Notes under the pieces: model-generated
The model's input: only the letters and a program-made list of their open reading frames with translations
Told to the model about the DNA's origin: nothing
The model's database searches: none
Program-made: the position numbers and the translations under genes
Source of the DNA: Physcomitrium patens
Taxonomy: Eukaryota; Streptophyta; Bryopsida; Funariales; Funariaceae
Direction: 5' to 3'
Length of the DNA: 64,000 nt
Assembly (NCBI RefSeq): GCF_000002425.4
Contig: NC_037264.1
Location: 8,712,886 to 8,776,885 of the forward strand
Shown here: one piece after another, positions 36,501 to 48,475 of the stretch
Numbering within the stretch: the stretch's first letter is position 1
Layout: each line of letters opens with the position of its first letter

Positions 36501-38245
36501 GAGCTAGTGCAGCTGACATTGTGTTATTGAAGGTCTCATAATAATTTAGTATCCACATAGGACGAAATTCCTTTTTGTAATACAAGAAAGATTTTTATGG
36601 TACAGAACATGGTTGAATTAATATACAAACTATTGCATATTAGTACAATGAAGAGTGAGAATTCAAGAGACTTTATTATAATCAAAACAAATCCTATATA
36701 ATAGACTAATAGATAAATATTAAGTTAAGACTGAAATTAAATCAAGTTAATCGCTAAAAATAATGTGCATTAAAAATAACCTATTTCAAATTAAATAAAT
36801 TTATTTGTTAAACTATATATTTTTATAAATATGTTAATCTTAGATACTTATCATTGCATCTTTGTATTAGTAAGAAATGGTCCAAATTTGGTATTAATAA
36901 GTATACTTTGAATCCGTCCAAATAAATATATAAATTCTAATAATAACATCCATCTATATAATAGGCCACCTATTTATAATAAAAATAAACTGGTTCAAAA
37001 ATTAGAAGTATTGAGTAACTAAAGTTTTTATACAAAAACTTTAAATTTTTATTTTTTTTAATAAAATAAAAAACTAGAATTTAAATAATTCCTCTATGAG
37101 ATTCCTCTATGTTTAAAAAATTATATTTTATCAAATATATAATAAAATATAACATATTTTATATTAAATCCTAAAACAAAAGTCTTTTCCTTGGTAATAA
37201 ATTTAAAAGTAGATACGATATTGCATAGTACTGTAAATAAATTATTTAAAGATAGTTATATAAGCCTTCTTTATAATCAAATAATTATGTGTTTAATTTG
37301 CTCATATGAGAGTACAATTAATTTTTTTAAAAAATCAACTAATTATTTTTTAAAAATTCCCGTTAATACTTGTTATACTTTATTAACTAGTAAATGAAAT
37401 TTAAATGTAACTACTTATTTAAAAAGAAATAACAATTTTTTAGATATTTAAATTCTCTATGTAAAATATGTAAAACAATGTCACATAGCTACAAGTTCTT
37501 TGTAAAATTTCTAAGCAGCTTTTTAAACACAATTTAGATCTTAAAGAGTTGTTAAATTTGCTGTAATTTTTATTTAAGATTTTCTTGTTTCTTTTTGTTT
37601 AGTAGTAATTATTCTAATATCTTTTTATCTTATAAAACTTAATATTAACAGTATAATATTTTTTTTAATTTTATATAATTATATCTTCTTCTTAAAAGTC
37701 TCTTTATATTCATGTCTTTAAAAAAAAAAAATTTATAAAACTATACCAACATATATATATATATATATAAAAAATTCAAGACATTTAGGATTTAAGATAT
37801 TATATTTCTACAATTTTCTTTAGAAAACCTAATAAACATATTTCAATATGTTAAATTGAATATTAAAAAATAAAAAATAAAAATAATGTTGAGAAATAGA
37901 ATCTTTACTTAAATGCTAAATTCCTAGTACAGTTATCATTACATATCTTATAGTTGCATTTAATGATAAACTCTCTTTCAGTCCTACTAATTCAAAAAAG
38001 GCCCATTAATCTTGTAATAAAAAATGTTTAGTGATAAGTATTCTTCAGATATAAATTGTTCTCAAATTTTCTTATTATAAATTATCAAGTATAATAAATA
38101 AAAATATGTAAATGAAATATATTTTACTAAAAATACTTTACAAATATAATATAAATCAAATATATATATATTTCAAAATCCCATTCAGTTTGTATTATAT
38201 ATATATAGTTTTAGTTTCCAGATCTATTAGTTTTTTAGTTTTTTA

Positions 38246-38248
<3 letters not shown>

Positions 38249-38283
<35 letters not shown>
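38249..38283. repeat. (AT)n microsatellite
   Basis: Pure AT dinucleotide tract. Confidence 0.95.
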
Positions 38284-38287
<4 letters not shown>

Positions 38288-38774
38288 GCTTGAAATTTTT
38301 ATTTGATTTCATATTTTAAAGTAAAAAAATCATAGAAATCAACACTATATGATAATATATTATGTCACTTGTTATACTCTGAAGTAAAAAGTTAGAAGAA
38401 AAATAAAAGATAATTTTTACAACAATCACAACAAGACTAAGGTATAACTTTGTAAACCTAGGAACTAAAATTCTATATGGTTGTAAGTTTTTTAAAATAT
38501 TTTTATATCAATAATGTAAATTTAAATAAGAAATATACTATTTTAACAAACAAAAATCATATACTTAATATCTAAGTAAGGTATTTTTAATTAATAAGTA
38601 GATAAGCATGATTATATATAACTAATTTGAATATTTTTAAACTAAAATAATCTTTTAAAATTTAGTATTTTATTCAATTTTATTAATCACCTATAAATTT
38701 TTATACAAATTAGTTATTTTAGTAACATATAAATTATAAAATTAAAAGTTAGTGCACTATAAGTAACAAAGGTA

Positions 38775-38859
38775 ATATATATATATATATATATATATGA
38801 CATTAAGTTTAGTAATTACTTGTGTGTGTGTGTGCATATATATATATATATATATATAA
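38775..38859. repeat. Pair of (AT)n tracts around a (TG)n tract
   Basis: (AT)n at 38775-38798, then (TG)n passing directly into (AT)n at 38820-38859. Confidence 0.9.
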
Positions 38860-39853
38860 TCTAAGACTCTTTAATATTATTTTTGTAATTTGTGTTGTAT
38901 ATATGTTTTAATAATAAATTGTCACAAAAATTTAATTGTATTAGATTTTTCTATAAAAATATAGAATCAAGTGCACAACTTTATTTTATAAATAATTTTA
39001 TGATTTAAACACAACTCAACTATCAATGTTTCTCTCTGTATTTAACATAAATCAACCATGTCAAATTTTATAAGAATTGAGGTAATTCTATTTATCACAG
39101 AGATCCCGACTGCTGATAACCTTAATACCGTCATAATCTTTGAATATTCCTATTATTAGCTAAACTTAATCTGCATGTGATCCATTATATAAAAGAATCT
39201 AGATATTAAATATGATAGGACCTAAATTTTTATCATAAACTTTAATATTCTCATGTTTGTATTAGATAATGAGATAATTATATCGTAAAAGATTAAGCAA
39301 AAATAAATAAAATATTTAATTGAAAAATATCCTTATGTTCTTTTTAGAAAACTGACAAATATATTATGGCATATTTTACATTAAAATTACATCGTAGTCT
39401 ATAAAGAGTATTTTATATTTAATTTAAGTATTACAGTAATTAAAAAAATCCTTGATTCATATCATACTGACACCGATTTGTCTTCTGTTTGAGGCAACAG
39501 TTCATTAATTATGCTAAATTTAGTCATGATACTTGAAGTCTTCTCTTTGTCAATTTGGTTGATAATCTTGGTAGTAACCAATTTTATTGGAATTGTACTA
39601 AGTTAAATCTAGATGTTTCATACTCTATCTTTGTATATACCAGTCATGCACACGTTCTTTTTGTTTATGAATTTCTTTGATTTATTAAATTTATCAAATT
39701 TCTCCAAGTTCTATCATAGAAGAAAATTAAGAATTTAATTAGTATATAAAACTCAAATAAATCAGATGGTACTCTCTAGTAGTTAATTCTTTTTAGACTT
39801 CAAGGGCAACTAATATTTTCAAATCTAACCTATCTTAGAAGAAAATAGCTCCC

Positions 39854-39884
<31 letters not shown>

Positions 39885-40140
39885 CAATTTGTAATAAGAA
39901 TGGAAAATTGTATTTAAAACGATTTCTTTGATAAATATATACTCTTGGTGATAAAAACTGAATTAAATATAAAGATTAAGTCCTACATTAAGTAATCTAG
40001 TCAAAATTATATGTCAGAAATAATTAAGAGAAGTTGAAAGTTAAAGAAAAATACTGAATGATTTGTAAATATCATTCATATTCGAAAATTATGATTTCGA
40101 TTTAAATTTAAATATTTCAAAATAAACTGAAAACATATGT

Positions 40141-40164
40141 ATATATATATATATATATATATAT
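40141..40164. repeat. (AT)n microsatellite
   Basis: Pure AT dinucleotide tract. Confidence 0.95.
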
Positions 40165-41192
40165 TGGTTTTTTTGTACGATTTAAGATTTTAAACTCATT
40201 ATACATAAATAATAATAATAATAATAATAATAAACGTGTTTAAGCTCAAACTTTTAGTTTTAATTTTTGACATTAACAGATTAATTATTTTTAAAAAATC
40301 AGTGATTTCACTCAAAGTCTTGAATGATTTAATTATACCTGTTTGGTTATTTTTTCAACTTTTAGTTACATCCAATTTTGATTTGTCTGATTCAGATTCT
40401 TATTGCAAATTTTAGGAATTTGTATCACATGCCAGTTCAAAACATTTATAAATGGTTGAAGTGCTATTATACTTGTATTTTGCAAATCTTTTACAAGGGT
40501 TATATATATATATTTATTTATATATTTTAAAAATAACTAAAAAAATAAAATCATACACTTATAGTCACTAATTTTATACCACAATAGAAAGAAATAATCT
40601 CAAACTCTACCTTCCACAACAGATTGTCTTTTTTTAGAATATTTTTCATTTATTAAGAGTAAAATAACAAAAAATATTTTTTTCCAAAAATAAAAAGAAA
40701 ATCGTGCATAAAAGTAGAGAGAAAATATTTTTGTAAAGGAATAAAAAATCAATCAAATGATTTATTTTTCTAGTACAGAATAATTAAAAATATGCCTGTT
40801 TTGTTAATGTGTTTGTAGTAAAAATTAGATACTTATGATAAATAAGAAATAATTCAATTAGAGCTGCATATTTTTTATATCATTTATAGTTTATGAATGT
40901 CTTTAGAAAATAACAGCATAATATTAGTTCATAAATTCATCTGAAATAATTAACAAAAAATATGCCATGATTGCCTTTTGGATCACATTGATATTTGGTA
41001 TGATATTTGCATCAATTAGTAACAATATATCAACTTATACCTAATAATCTAAAATTTTACATGATTTAACCCACTTTCTTATTTATCTCATTTACTTTGA
41101 AATTATATTTGAAATTATATATTCTAAAGCCAAAGCTTGACTAACCATGATCTTAACTTAAACACATCTATAATTGTTATGCAATGATTTAG

Positions 41193-41226
<34 letters not shown>

Positions 41227-41237
41227 CATACATACAT
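41193..41237. repeat. (AT)n followed by (CATA)n
   Basis: An AT tract to 41220 continues into CATA units. Confidence 0.9.
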
Positions 41238-41700
41238 CTGTCCTTATTCAAGTTCCATCTCAAACACATCTCTACTAATTATTAGCAACTTATAACACAT
41301 TTTCTTACAATTTGTAAAATATCAACTTCTGCAGTGGATCTCACACAAACTTTGAGATTCAGCACTATTTATTTTCATGTAGAAAAAAATACATCCTTCC
41401 TCATTTGTTCATCTTTGAAGTTTCAACAACTTGCTTCTTCCCTTGAACCTATAAAATAAAAAATAAAAAATCTAGTACATTTTAAAATAAAAGTTATATT
41501 TTTTTAAAAAATTACAATATTTAAAATAGACAACTTTCAATGTATGGTGTCATTTATATGGGTTGCAATGTACATTGTAGGAAGATATTCAAATCCATCA
41601 TAACAACATCGTGAAAAGTAATATTCCTTAAATCTTGGTACTTCATTAGGAATATCCACAATGTGAGAAAAGTAGGATGGTTGTGAGAAACTTATTCTTC

Positions 41701-42428
41701 AAAATGATACATGGGAAATAGTGGAGAAAATGAAGAGTGTAGACCAGAGGCAAATTATGTACAGCCAATGGCAAGCAAACAACAAAAAGAAATATTATTT
41801 TAACATAATTCCACTTCTCTTCTAATATCTCATGCCTATATTAAGCCACACATGATTGAGGCACAAAAGCCTTGACCCAATATGTAAAAGTGGGGTAAGT
41901 TGGCATGGCACTCCATTGCTCATCTAATCCAACAAGCACTGGGACCCATACCCAAGTGGCACCCCATACTTTGCCCCTAAACAAGTAAAATAGTTTTATA
42001 AAAATACAAATATGTACAGTATATTGATTATAGATATCACATGGGAACATTCCACAGAACATCCTCCCTTGACTTACTTGACACTTGGGCTCCATTTTGT
42101 TTTTGGCAGGTCTATCTATATGCTACCAAATCACATGATCAGTTCTCCAGCATCATGCTCATTGTCCTATTTTTATTTCCTTTTCAAATAACAAAAAAAT
42201 AAAGCAAAAATATCTATTATAAGTATAAAAAAATTCCCATTTCATACAAGATTCAGGTTAAAACGTTGACATGTTCTTGCTATTTGATTTATTTTGGGGC
42301 AGAAAATGAGAAAGTTCTGGGAAACCTCTAGAAACAGAATGAACAGCTCCCTTGTACCAATACATCATACATTCATCTATCTACCTGGAAATTCATTCGT
42401 TCACGTCCATTGCATCCATTAATCATTC
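41701..42428. other. Left half of a small island of ordinary composition
   Basis: Two short segments (41820-41990 and 42040-42170) and then 42290 onward are much less AT-rich than the 10 kb on either side. No frame is convincing here. The segment at 42307-42330 holds GAA/TTC triplets resembling a weak heat-shock element. Confidence 0.4.
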
Positions 42429-42686
42429 ATGTCGTCTTCTGTTCATCCACCGCTCCTGTCAGTGGAGATTCATGTGAATGGATCCGATCCTGATGACGTG
42501 GCTCATCTTGTCTATCTGGCAACCAAAAAGTGGGTGTTCTTCTGGCTCCAAAAACGGTGTGAAAAAAGGCTTCACACTTTTACCTCAAGCTGGGTTCTGA
42601 AGTCAACTGGAAAACAAACAAAAGAAACGCCAAAAGCAAAGGCAAGAGCTCTGAAAACGCTTCTGAGCCTGGATACCTTTTCGTAG
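42429..42686 (+). CDS. Small open frame of 85 residues, unrecognised
   Basis: ATG-started frame reading MSSSVHPPLLSVEIHVNGSD, then DDVAHLVYLATKKWVFFWLQ, with a basic tail and TAG stop. It fills the only block of ordinary composition in a desert of more than 20 kb, which is its main support. No family is recognised. A short hairpin (GGTGTGAA/TTCACAC, 42556-42577) lies inside. It could equally be a decayed gene or a retroposed fragment, given the A-rich tail 50 bp downstream. Confidence 0.3.
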   Translation: MSSSVHPPLLSVEIHVNGSDPDDVAHLVYLATKKWVFFWLQKRCEKRLHTFTSSWVLKSTGKQTKETPKAKARALKTLLSLDTFS

Positions 42687-42721
42687 ATCTTCAATTCATA
42701 ACTCGAAGAAAAATAAAATAT

Positions 42722-42741
42722 AAAAAAATAGAAAAAAAAAA

Positions 42742-42772
<31 letters not shown>

Positions 42773-42773
42773 A
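42722..42773. repeat. A-rich tract with (CAAAA)n units
   Basis: Poly-A broken by regular C at about five-base spacing, directly after the 42.3-42.7 kb island. It resembles the tail of a retroposed transcript, but no target duplication was found. Confidence 0.8.
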
Positions 42774-44419
42774 ATGAACTGTGTTTGAAAGTTGCAAGGT
42801 TCTCTTTGTTTCATTCAATGCCATGTCTTGATTTTTTTCAATTTCTCATGAAAGATATTTTCTGGTTGCTTGTTTTTATTCAACAAGAAAAATGGTTTGA
42901 AATGCCTTTGATAGCAAAACATTTTATTTTTTACTTCAATCTTTATTCGTGAGTGATAAGGATAATAATCTTTTGACTATTATAAGTGACTTCTGGTGTG
43001 ACCCTACGTAGATTATTTTTTGAACAATGTCACTTGTACATGGTCTCAAATTTTACCATATTTTTCATATTTTATTATTTAACTATTTATTGGAGAAACT
43101 CTTTTGTGTAATCAAATATGCATTCACAATAAGTTCTATCTTCAAAGAAGAATTTATATTGATAGTAAAGCAAGAGTTGGAAATTTTTATTCATTTGAAA
43201 ACTTGAGGTAAATTTTTCATAAAAATCTCACGTAAAAATTTGGGAACTGAAGACACATAAATCAAATCAAATAAGTTGAACTCACATTTTCAAACTTAAG
43301 TATAATATCATACAATTTGATTTCAGCTAAGAATTTATATGAAACTACCAATCATGCCACTATGTGGTGCATGTGTGTGTGCATTTATATATAGATAAGG
43401 ATATGTTTTTTATTTTATTTTCAAGATGTATTGAACATGCAGCCACTCTGTAGAAACTTACAATACTTGAGACAATACTTGAGACATGGCCTTGCGTGAA
43501 CTCAACAAATGCTACTATGTCAATTTTGTAAAAAGGTTGCCAAGTTGAGATAAAGGTATTCAAATGGTGCACTTATATTTTTTTCTACAGTTATAGAATC
43601 TATGTTTGTTAAATTATAAGGTTGGGGTCAAGTAGCAAGCCACCTCTTTGTGAGCACCCACATATCTTATTGTTTAAAAACTGCTGCATAATTATTTAAA
43701 ATAGGTTCATGACGGCCGTCCACAACTTTCTAGGCATTGGACACTTTTTAACACTTCAAGAATCTTATTAAAAAAAATTCCATTAAATTGAAAGAATTTA
43801 TTTGTTCTTAAGATATTTGTATGACAACACCCATACTCAAAACATTTTTCTGACCTTTTCTATGTCAACCTTCATTCTGTTGAAAATTTTGTGTTCACAT
43901 GGGCAACATGCATACTTTATGTAAAATCACTGTGATTGTTTATTGTTTATTGTAAAATCACTTGTTGGATCATGGTGAATTGCTCTTGAGAATCTTGCTC
44001 AATCCTATTGTGTACTTTTTGTAACTATCTGTTCAACCTGTATGGTCAATTTTAGGACTATGCTTTTGATATGCAAACTTTGCAAAAGTAAATAAGCAAA
44101 TAAAATCTTTTGTTCAATAGTGTTTTCTCATAAATAAATAAATAAATAAATACTTTTGTATACAAAATAATGCTTAAAGAGAAATACATCAAATCAACTA
44201 TAAATAAAATATGTGGATGAAATTTATTTGATCCAAGTTTTCAAGAAATTAGTTGCTGGTATTTGTGAAACATTTCAGTTGTCCAATAGGGGGAAAGATA
44301 AAGAAAGTCATTTTGCAATTTGATTATTCAGTTTCTTTAGTATCAGCTTCTTGGTTGGAGTCTAAAATGGATTCCTTCCTATGATTGAGTTGCAATTTTA
44401 AGTGTAATACTTCAAATTC
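42774..44419. other. AT-rich spacer, no gene
   Basis: AT-rich without recognised elements. A short (AAAT)n run lies at about 44131-44152. Confidence 0.6.
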
Positions 44420-45130
44420 CTTCACAATGTTTTGGATGCTTTTTTAATGGCTTCAAAAACTTGTTGTGCCTCCATGGTCCATTGAGTCAAATAATGATAG
44501 TCCATGTAATTTAGATCACTAATGGGTGCTGTAATATGTGCAAAATGCTTGATGTAGATGCAATTGAATTGGGCCATGCCAAAAATTTTTTGTATTCTTT
44601 TTTGATCTTGCAATGGTTGTACATTGAAGATATCATTGATTTTGAGAAGATTGAGTAATTTATCTTATTTACATATAATATAATCCAATATTACTCTTAC
44701 AATGAATAAGAACATATATTTTTTCTCATTGAGGCTCACATTGTAGATATGACATGCTTAAAAAATACTTTGTAGGTGGTAGATGTGATTAGTGGCATTG
44801 TTGTATATTATTTTGACATCAAGAAAAATCCAAAAGAACTTCTTCAAGTATGGTCAAAATATCAATTCTATAACTTGTTAAAAAGTCATTAGCATGTTCT
44901 TAGCTGTGAATAGCATTCTTTTGAATTAAAAGGGTCTTTACTTTGTCAAAAATTCTATTTTACTTTTATTAGTATTAGCCATTGCTACTTGATAGTAAGT
45001 TAAAAAATAATCCAAAAAAGAATACATTTAATGTCCTATGACCCTGTCAATTATCTCTTCTATATAAGAAAATGGATAATAGTTATTCCATGTTGCATTG
45101 TTGAATTTCTTGAAGTGAATAAAAATGTGA
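44420..45130 (-). pseudogene. Degenerate Ty3/gypsy reverse-transcriptase fragment
   Basis: Minus-strand frames with many stops show gypsy landmarks in the correct order. At about 45030-45125 the text reads KFNNATWNNYYPFSYIEEI, like the YR.LN..T..N.YPLP.I.D region. At about 44470-44600 it reads GMAQFNCIYIKHFAHITAP, then WTMEAQQVFEAIK, like the FLG..N.YR.FI..FS.IA.PL ... W...Q.AF..LK region between reverse transcriptase and RNase H. Its wording differs from the chromovirus at 50.8-56.9 kb, so it belongs to another lineage. No LTRs were found for it. Confidence 0.72.
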
Positions 45131-45777
45131 AATTTTCTATTTTTTAAAGAAGATTACTATTAATAAAAGCCATCGTACCAAATCAATAAGTAATATAAAT
45201 TTGGCTTTCAATAGTTTGTCTAATTTAATACATACTATTGTGGTATAATTTAGATTCATGCAATAACAACATTATTGAATTAAAGTTATGTCTAGTAGCA
45301 AATCAATTGTGTGTTTAGTATTTGTTGCAAGTATTCTTTTTAGGTCTTTGTGTGACTAAGTAAAAATATCTTTAAATTCTTTGAATAAAAAAATAAATTG
45401 TTGTTTACACTTTCTCAAGTACATTTGCATCAATTTTGATGTTTTTTGATTCTTTTGCAATTCTCAACTTAGCTAATTGAACATGTTTACTGATGCCATA
45501 TGATCATCTTGTAATCAATATATCTTATAATATTATGCAAGTCAGGCCCTGTTTGATACTATTATGTTTAAGATTTCTTTTAAAAAATATAATAGAATAT
45601 TTGAATATTCTTTGATTTGGGCAAATATTCAAATAGATTTTGGTTAATAAGACTAGATTTTTATCAATATATAACAAAAACACCTCTTGGTCCATTGTTA
45701 ATCCTTATGTTCACTTTGCTATGCTTAGATGCTTTGTATGTTTAAATAGTGTAACATATCATATATAGAGATTAATA

Positions 45778-46289
45778 TGTTAATGCCAAAGATATGAATT
45801 TCAAAGAACTAAAAGATCAATAAATTCTTGTCTCACTCAAATAGACTAGAAAATTATTCAAAGATAATATAATATCAAATTAGGCTGACTATTGTTAAAG
45901 ACAAGAAGACTAAAAAGTCTTGAAATAACACTAAAGATTAAAAAGGCATCGAAAACAGTAAATAAGACTTCACTCTTACCTCTATATATACTATCTAACT
46001 AAGAACTACATGACAATATTCTATAAAACTTCCAACACATGTCTAATTTTCAAGATACATGTCTCAACTTACAAGGTAAGTTTTTTATAGGTGTATCATA
46101 TTATTAGCTTGTACCACAAGCTATCTATATATTTTTAGCTAAGTTTTTAACCTATCAATCAATTATAAATATATATAAAGTTAAATATATATCTATAAAG
46201 CTTCTAAGAAGCTTTGCAACAAGATAATATCGAATCTACTTATATTTATCTTCTATCTAGCACTTCTTATCTAAGTAAAATGTATGTCG
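45778..46289 (-). repeat. 3' LTR of the old gypsy element
   Basis: About 512 bp, collinear with 57460-57977. Shared blocks include AAAGACAAGA followed by GACTAAAAA, GATTAAAAAGGCAT, AGACTTCACTCTTA and CTTCTAAGAAGCTTTGC or close variants. By eye roughly three-quarters of positions agree, far less than the younger LTR pair. Confidence 0.82.
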
Positions 46290-46771
46290 ATGGTATTTTT
46301 TTTTTTTTTTTTGGAATGAATTCTATGAGGAGCAATGATCATATGTTGAAGAAAGTCCAAGATGCAATAATTTGTATTTATCACATATTTTGATTTTTGT
46401 TTTTTTTGAATTCAATTAATAGATTCTTGTAGCTATCAATAAAATTTTATTTTAAGACAAAAATACCACTCTATTATTTGATCGTTGTTGAGGCCTTTAT
46501 AACTTCCTTCAAACAAAACATTTGTAATACCATAAAGAGTGGTTTCTACCTCTAATAAAATTATCAAACATCAAAAGTTTTTTTTAAGATCATGATATCA
46601 AATTCATTATAACTTACCATCTATTTAAAAAAAACCACAACATTCTTGAAGATCTTCATCTTTATTACATCATCTTAAAGGCTATGAAAATTGCAATGTC
46701 TTTTCTAGTAAATCAACAAATAATAGCTCTTAAATTCAATCTATTAGTTATTGGTACCCTATCTTTTTAGC

Positions 46772-46807
<36 letters not shown>

Positions 46808-48431
46808 ACAAATAATGATAGAATATAGAATACTATCTTTTCTAGATCTTATTTCTTTTATATCAAAGATTTGCTATTCTTCATCTTGATTTTGATGGAT
46901 ATTATCAATGAAAAATATCAACTTTTTTTTACTACATTTGTAAGATACTTTGCTAATTCTTATGTATATTCACTAATAACATATCTATGTTAATGAATAA
47001 GATATTCTAACCTATTTTAGTACCGCCTTGAATCTAAGACTTCTTCAACCTTGAACTCTTATTTATTATCTACTTCTATATGGAAAGGTGGCATTTTTCT
47101 TCTTCTTGAGATATTCACTATCTTATATGGTTCAAGAAGAGATACATAGAGTATATGATGGATCTTCATAGACTTTGATAAATGTAATCAATAAGTAATT
47201 GGATTGATTTGTTTGTAAATAAAAAATGGTCTAAGCCAACAATAGTCAAACTTGTTAAAAAGACAAATAGTCTTCATATTGTGATGAAATAACCATACCT
47301 TATTGTCAATATAGAATTGATATTATTCCTTGCAATAGGCATGTGTATTGATCTTTTGTCATTCTTGAGCTTCTTTTATATATGTCTTTATTTTTGTATG
47401 TAATTTAGATAAATAATTTGTCAAATCTTTTGCCACAAAATTATCAAATTTTACAAAATCAAAAGCATCAAATCATGGATGATAATCATAATTAATAAAA
47501 AAATAATTATTACATAGAAGAATTTATGATGTTCTTATGGGCAAATTCTACCAATGACAAAAGAATTTTCCAATCATCTTGTTGAAAGTTGATGGCACAC
47601 CTCAAATACTACTTTAAAATTTTGTTTATTTGTTCTATTTGTTTATTGGTTTGAAGATAAAAGTCAAAGATAATTTTATGTCTACCTTTAAAATCTTAAA
47701 GAGAGTTCCCTAAAATCTTAATACAAATTCAATCTCCCTATGTAATATAATATCTTTGAAAAATCCATGATAGAAATAAATATTATTAAGAAAAAACTTG
47801 ACTATTTCTTCACTTGTGATAGATTTTGTACATAATACAAAATATGTCATCTTGATAAAAAAAATCTAAAATTATAAATATAGAATCATAAGAACTTGAG
47901 ATTAAAATATCTATTATAAAATTTATACAAATAAAAGATCATGATTGTTTTAAAATAGGCAATAATTGAAGAAGTCCATAAGATCAATGATAATAAGTTT
48001 TTGATCTTGAAAAAATGTCACATAATTGTACAAAGTATTTGATTTCTTTTTATATTTGAGGCCACCAAAAATCTCTAGATATTAGATCTTAAATTTTTTT
48101 ATATCCAAAATATTTGATTGTTAAAAAGTCGTATTAAGCTTAAAAAAATATAATCATATTTTATCTTTTAAAATATTTAATTATTCCTAAAAAAAAAATA
48201 GATTATTTTTAAATTTAAAATTTGAAGTATCATGAGACTTAAAAGAATTATTCTTAATATCATGAATAAGAAGATTATAGGACATACATAATAAGAATAA
48301 CTAAAAATAAGAATACCTAAAAAGAACATCTGATATACTTGCTTGAGAAAGTTAAAATCATTAATTAATATTAATTTTATTGCTCAAAGATAAAAAAAAT
48401 ACTTTGGATTACTTAATTTTTTTTTTTTTTT

Positions 48432-48475
<44 letters not shown>

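Larger units (their letters stand above)
36501..41700. other. Very AT-rich desert, no gene
   Basis: Same character as the region left of the gap: AT-rich, many (AT)n tracts, a 29-A run at 39854-39882, and no frame of interest. No LTR pair was recognised. Confidence 0.65.

Noticed and set aside
34641..41237. Dense (AT)n tracts considered as a centromere or replication origin
   Set aside because: They are scattered simple repeats without a satellite monomer or higher-order array.
42307..42330. GAA/TTC triplets before the 85-codon frame as a heat-shock element
   Set aside because: Only two or three units at correct spacing with mismatches; too weak compared with the LTR clusters.
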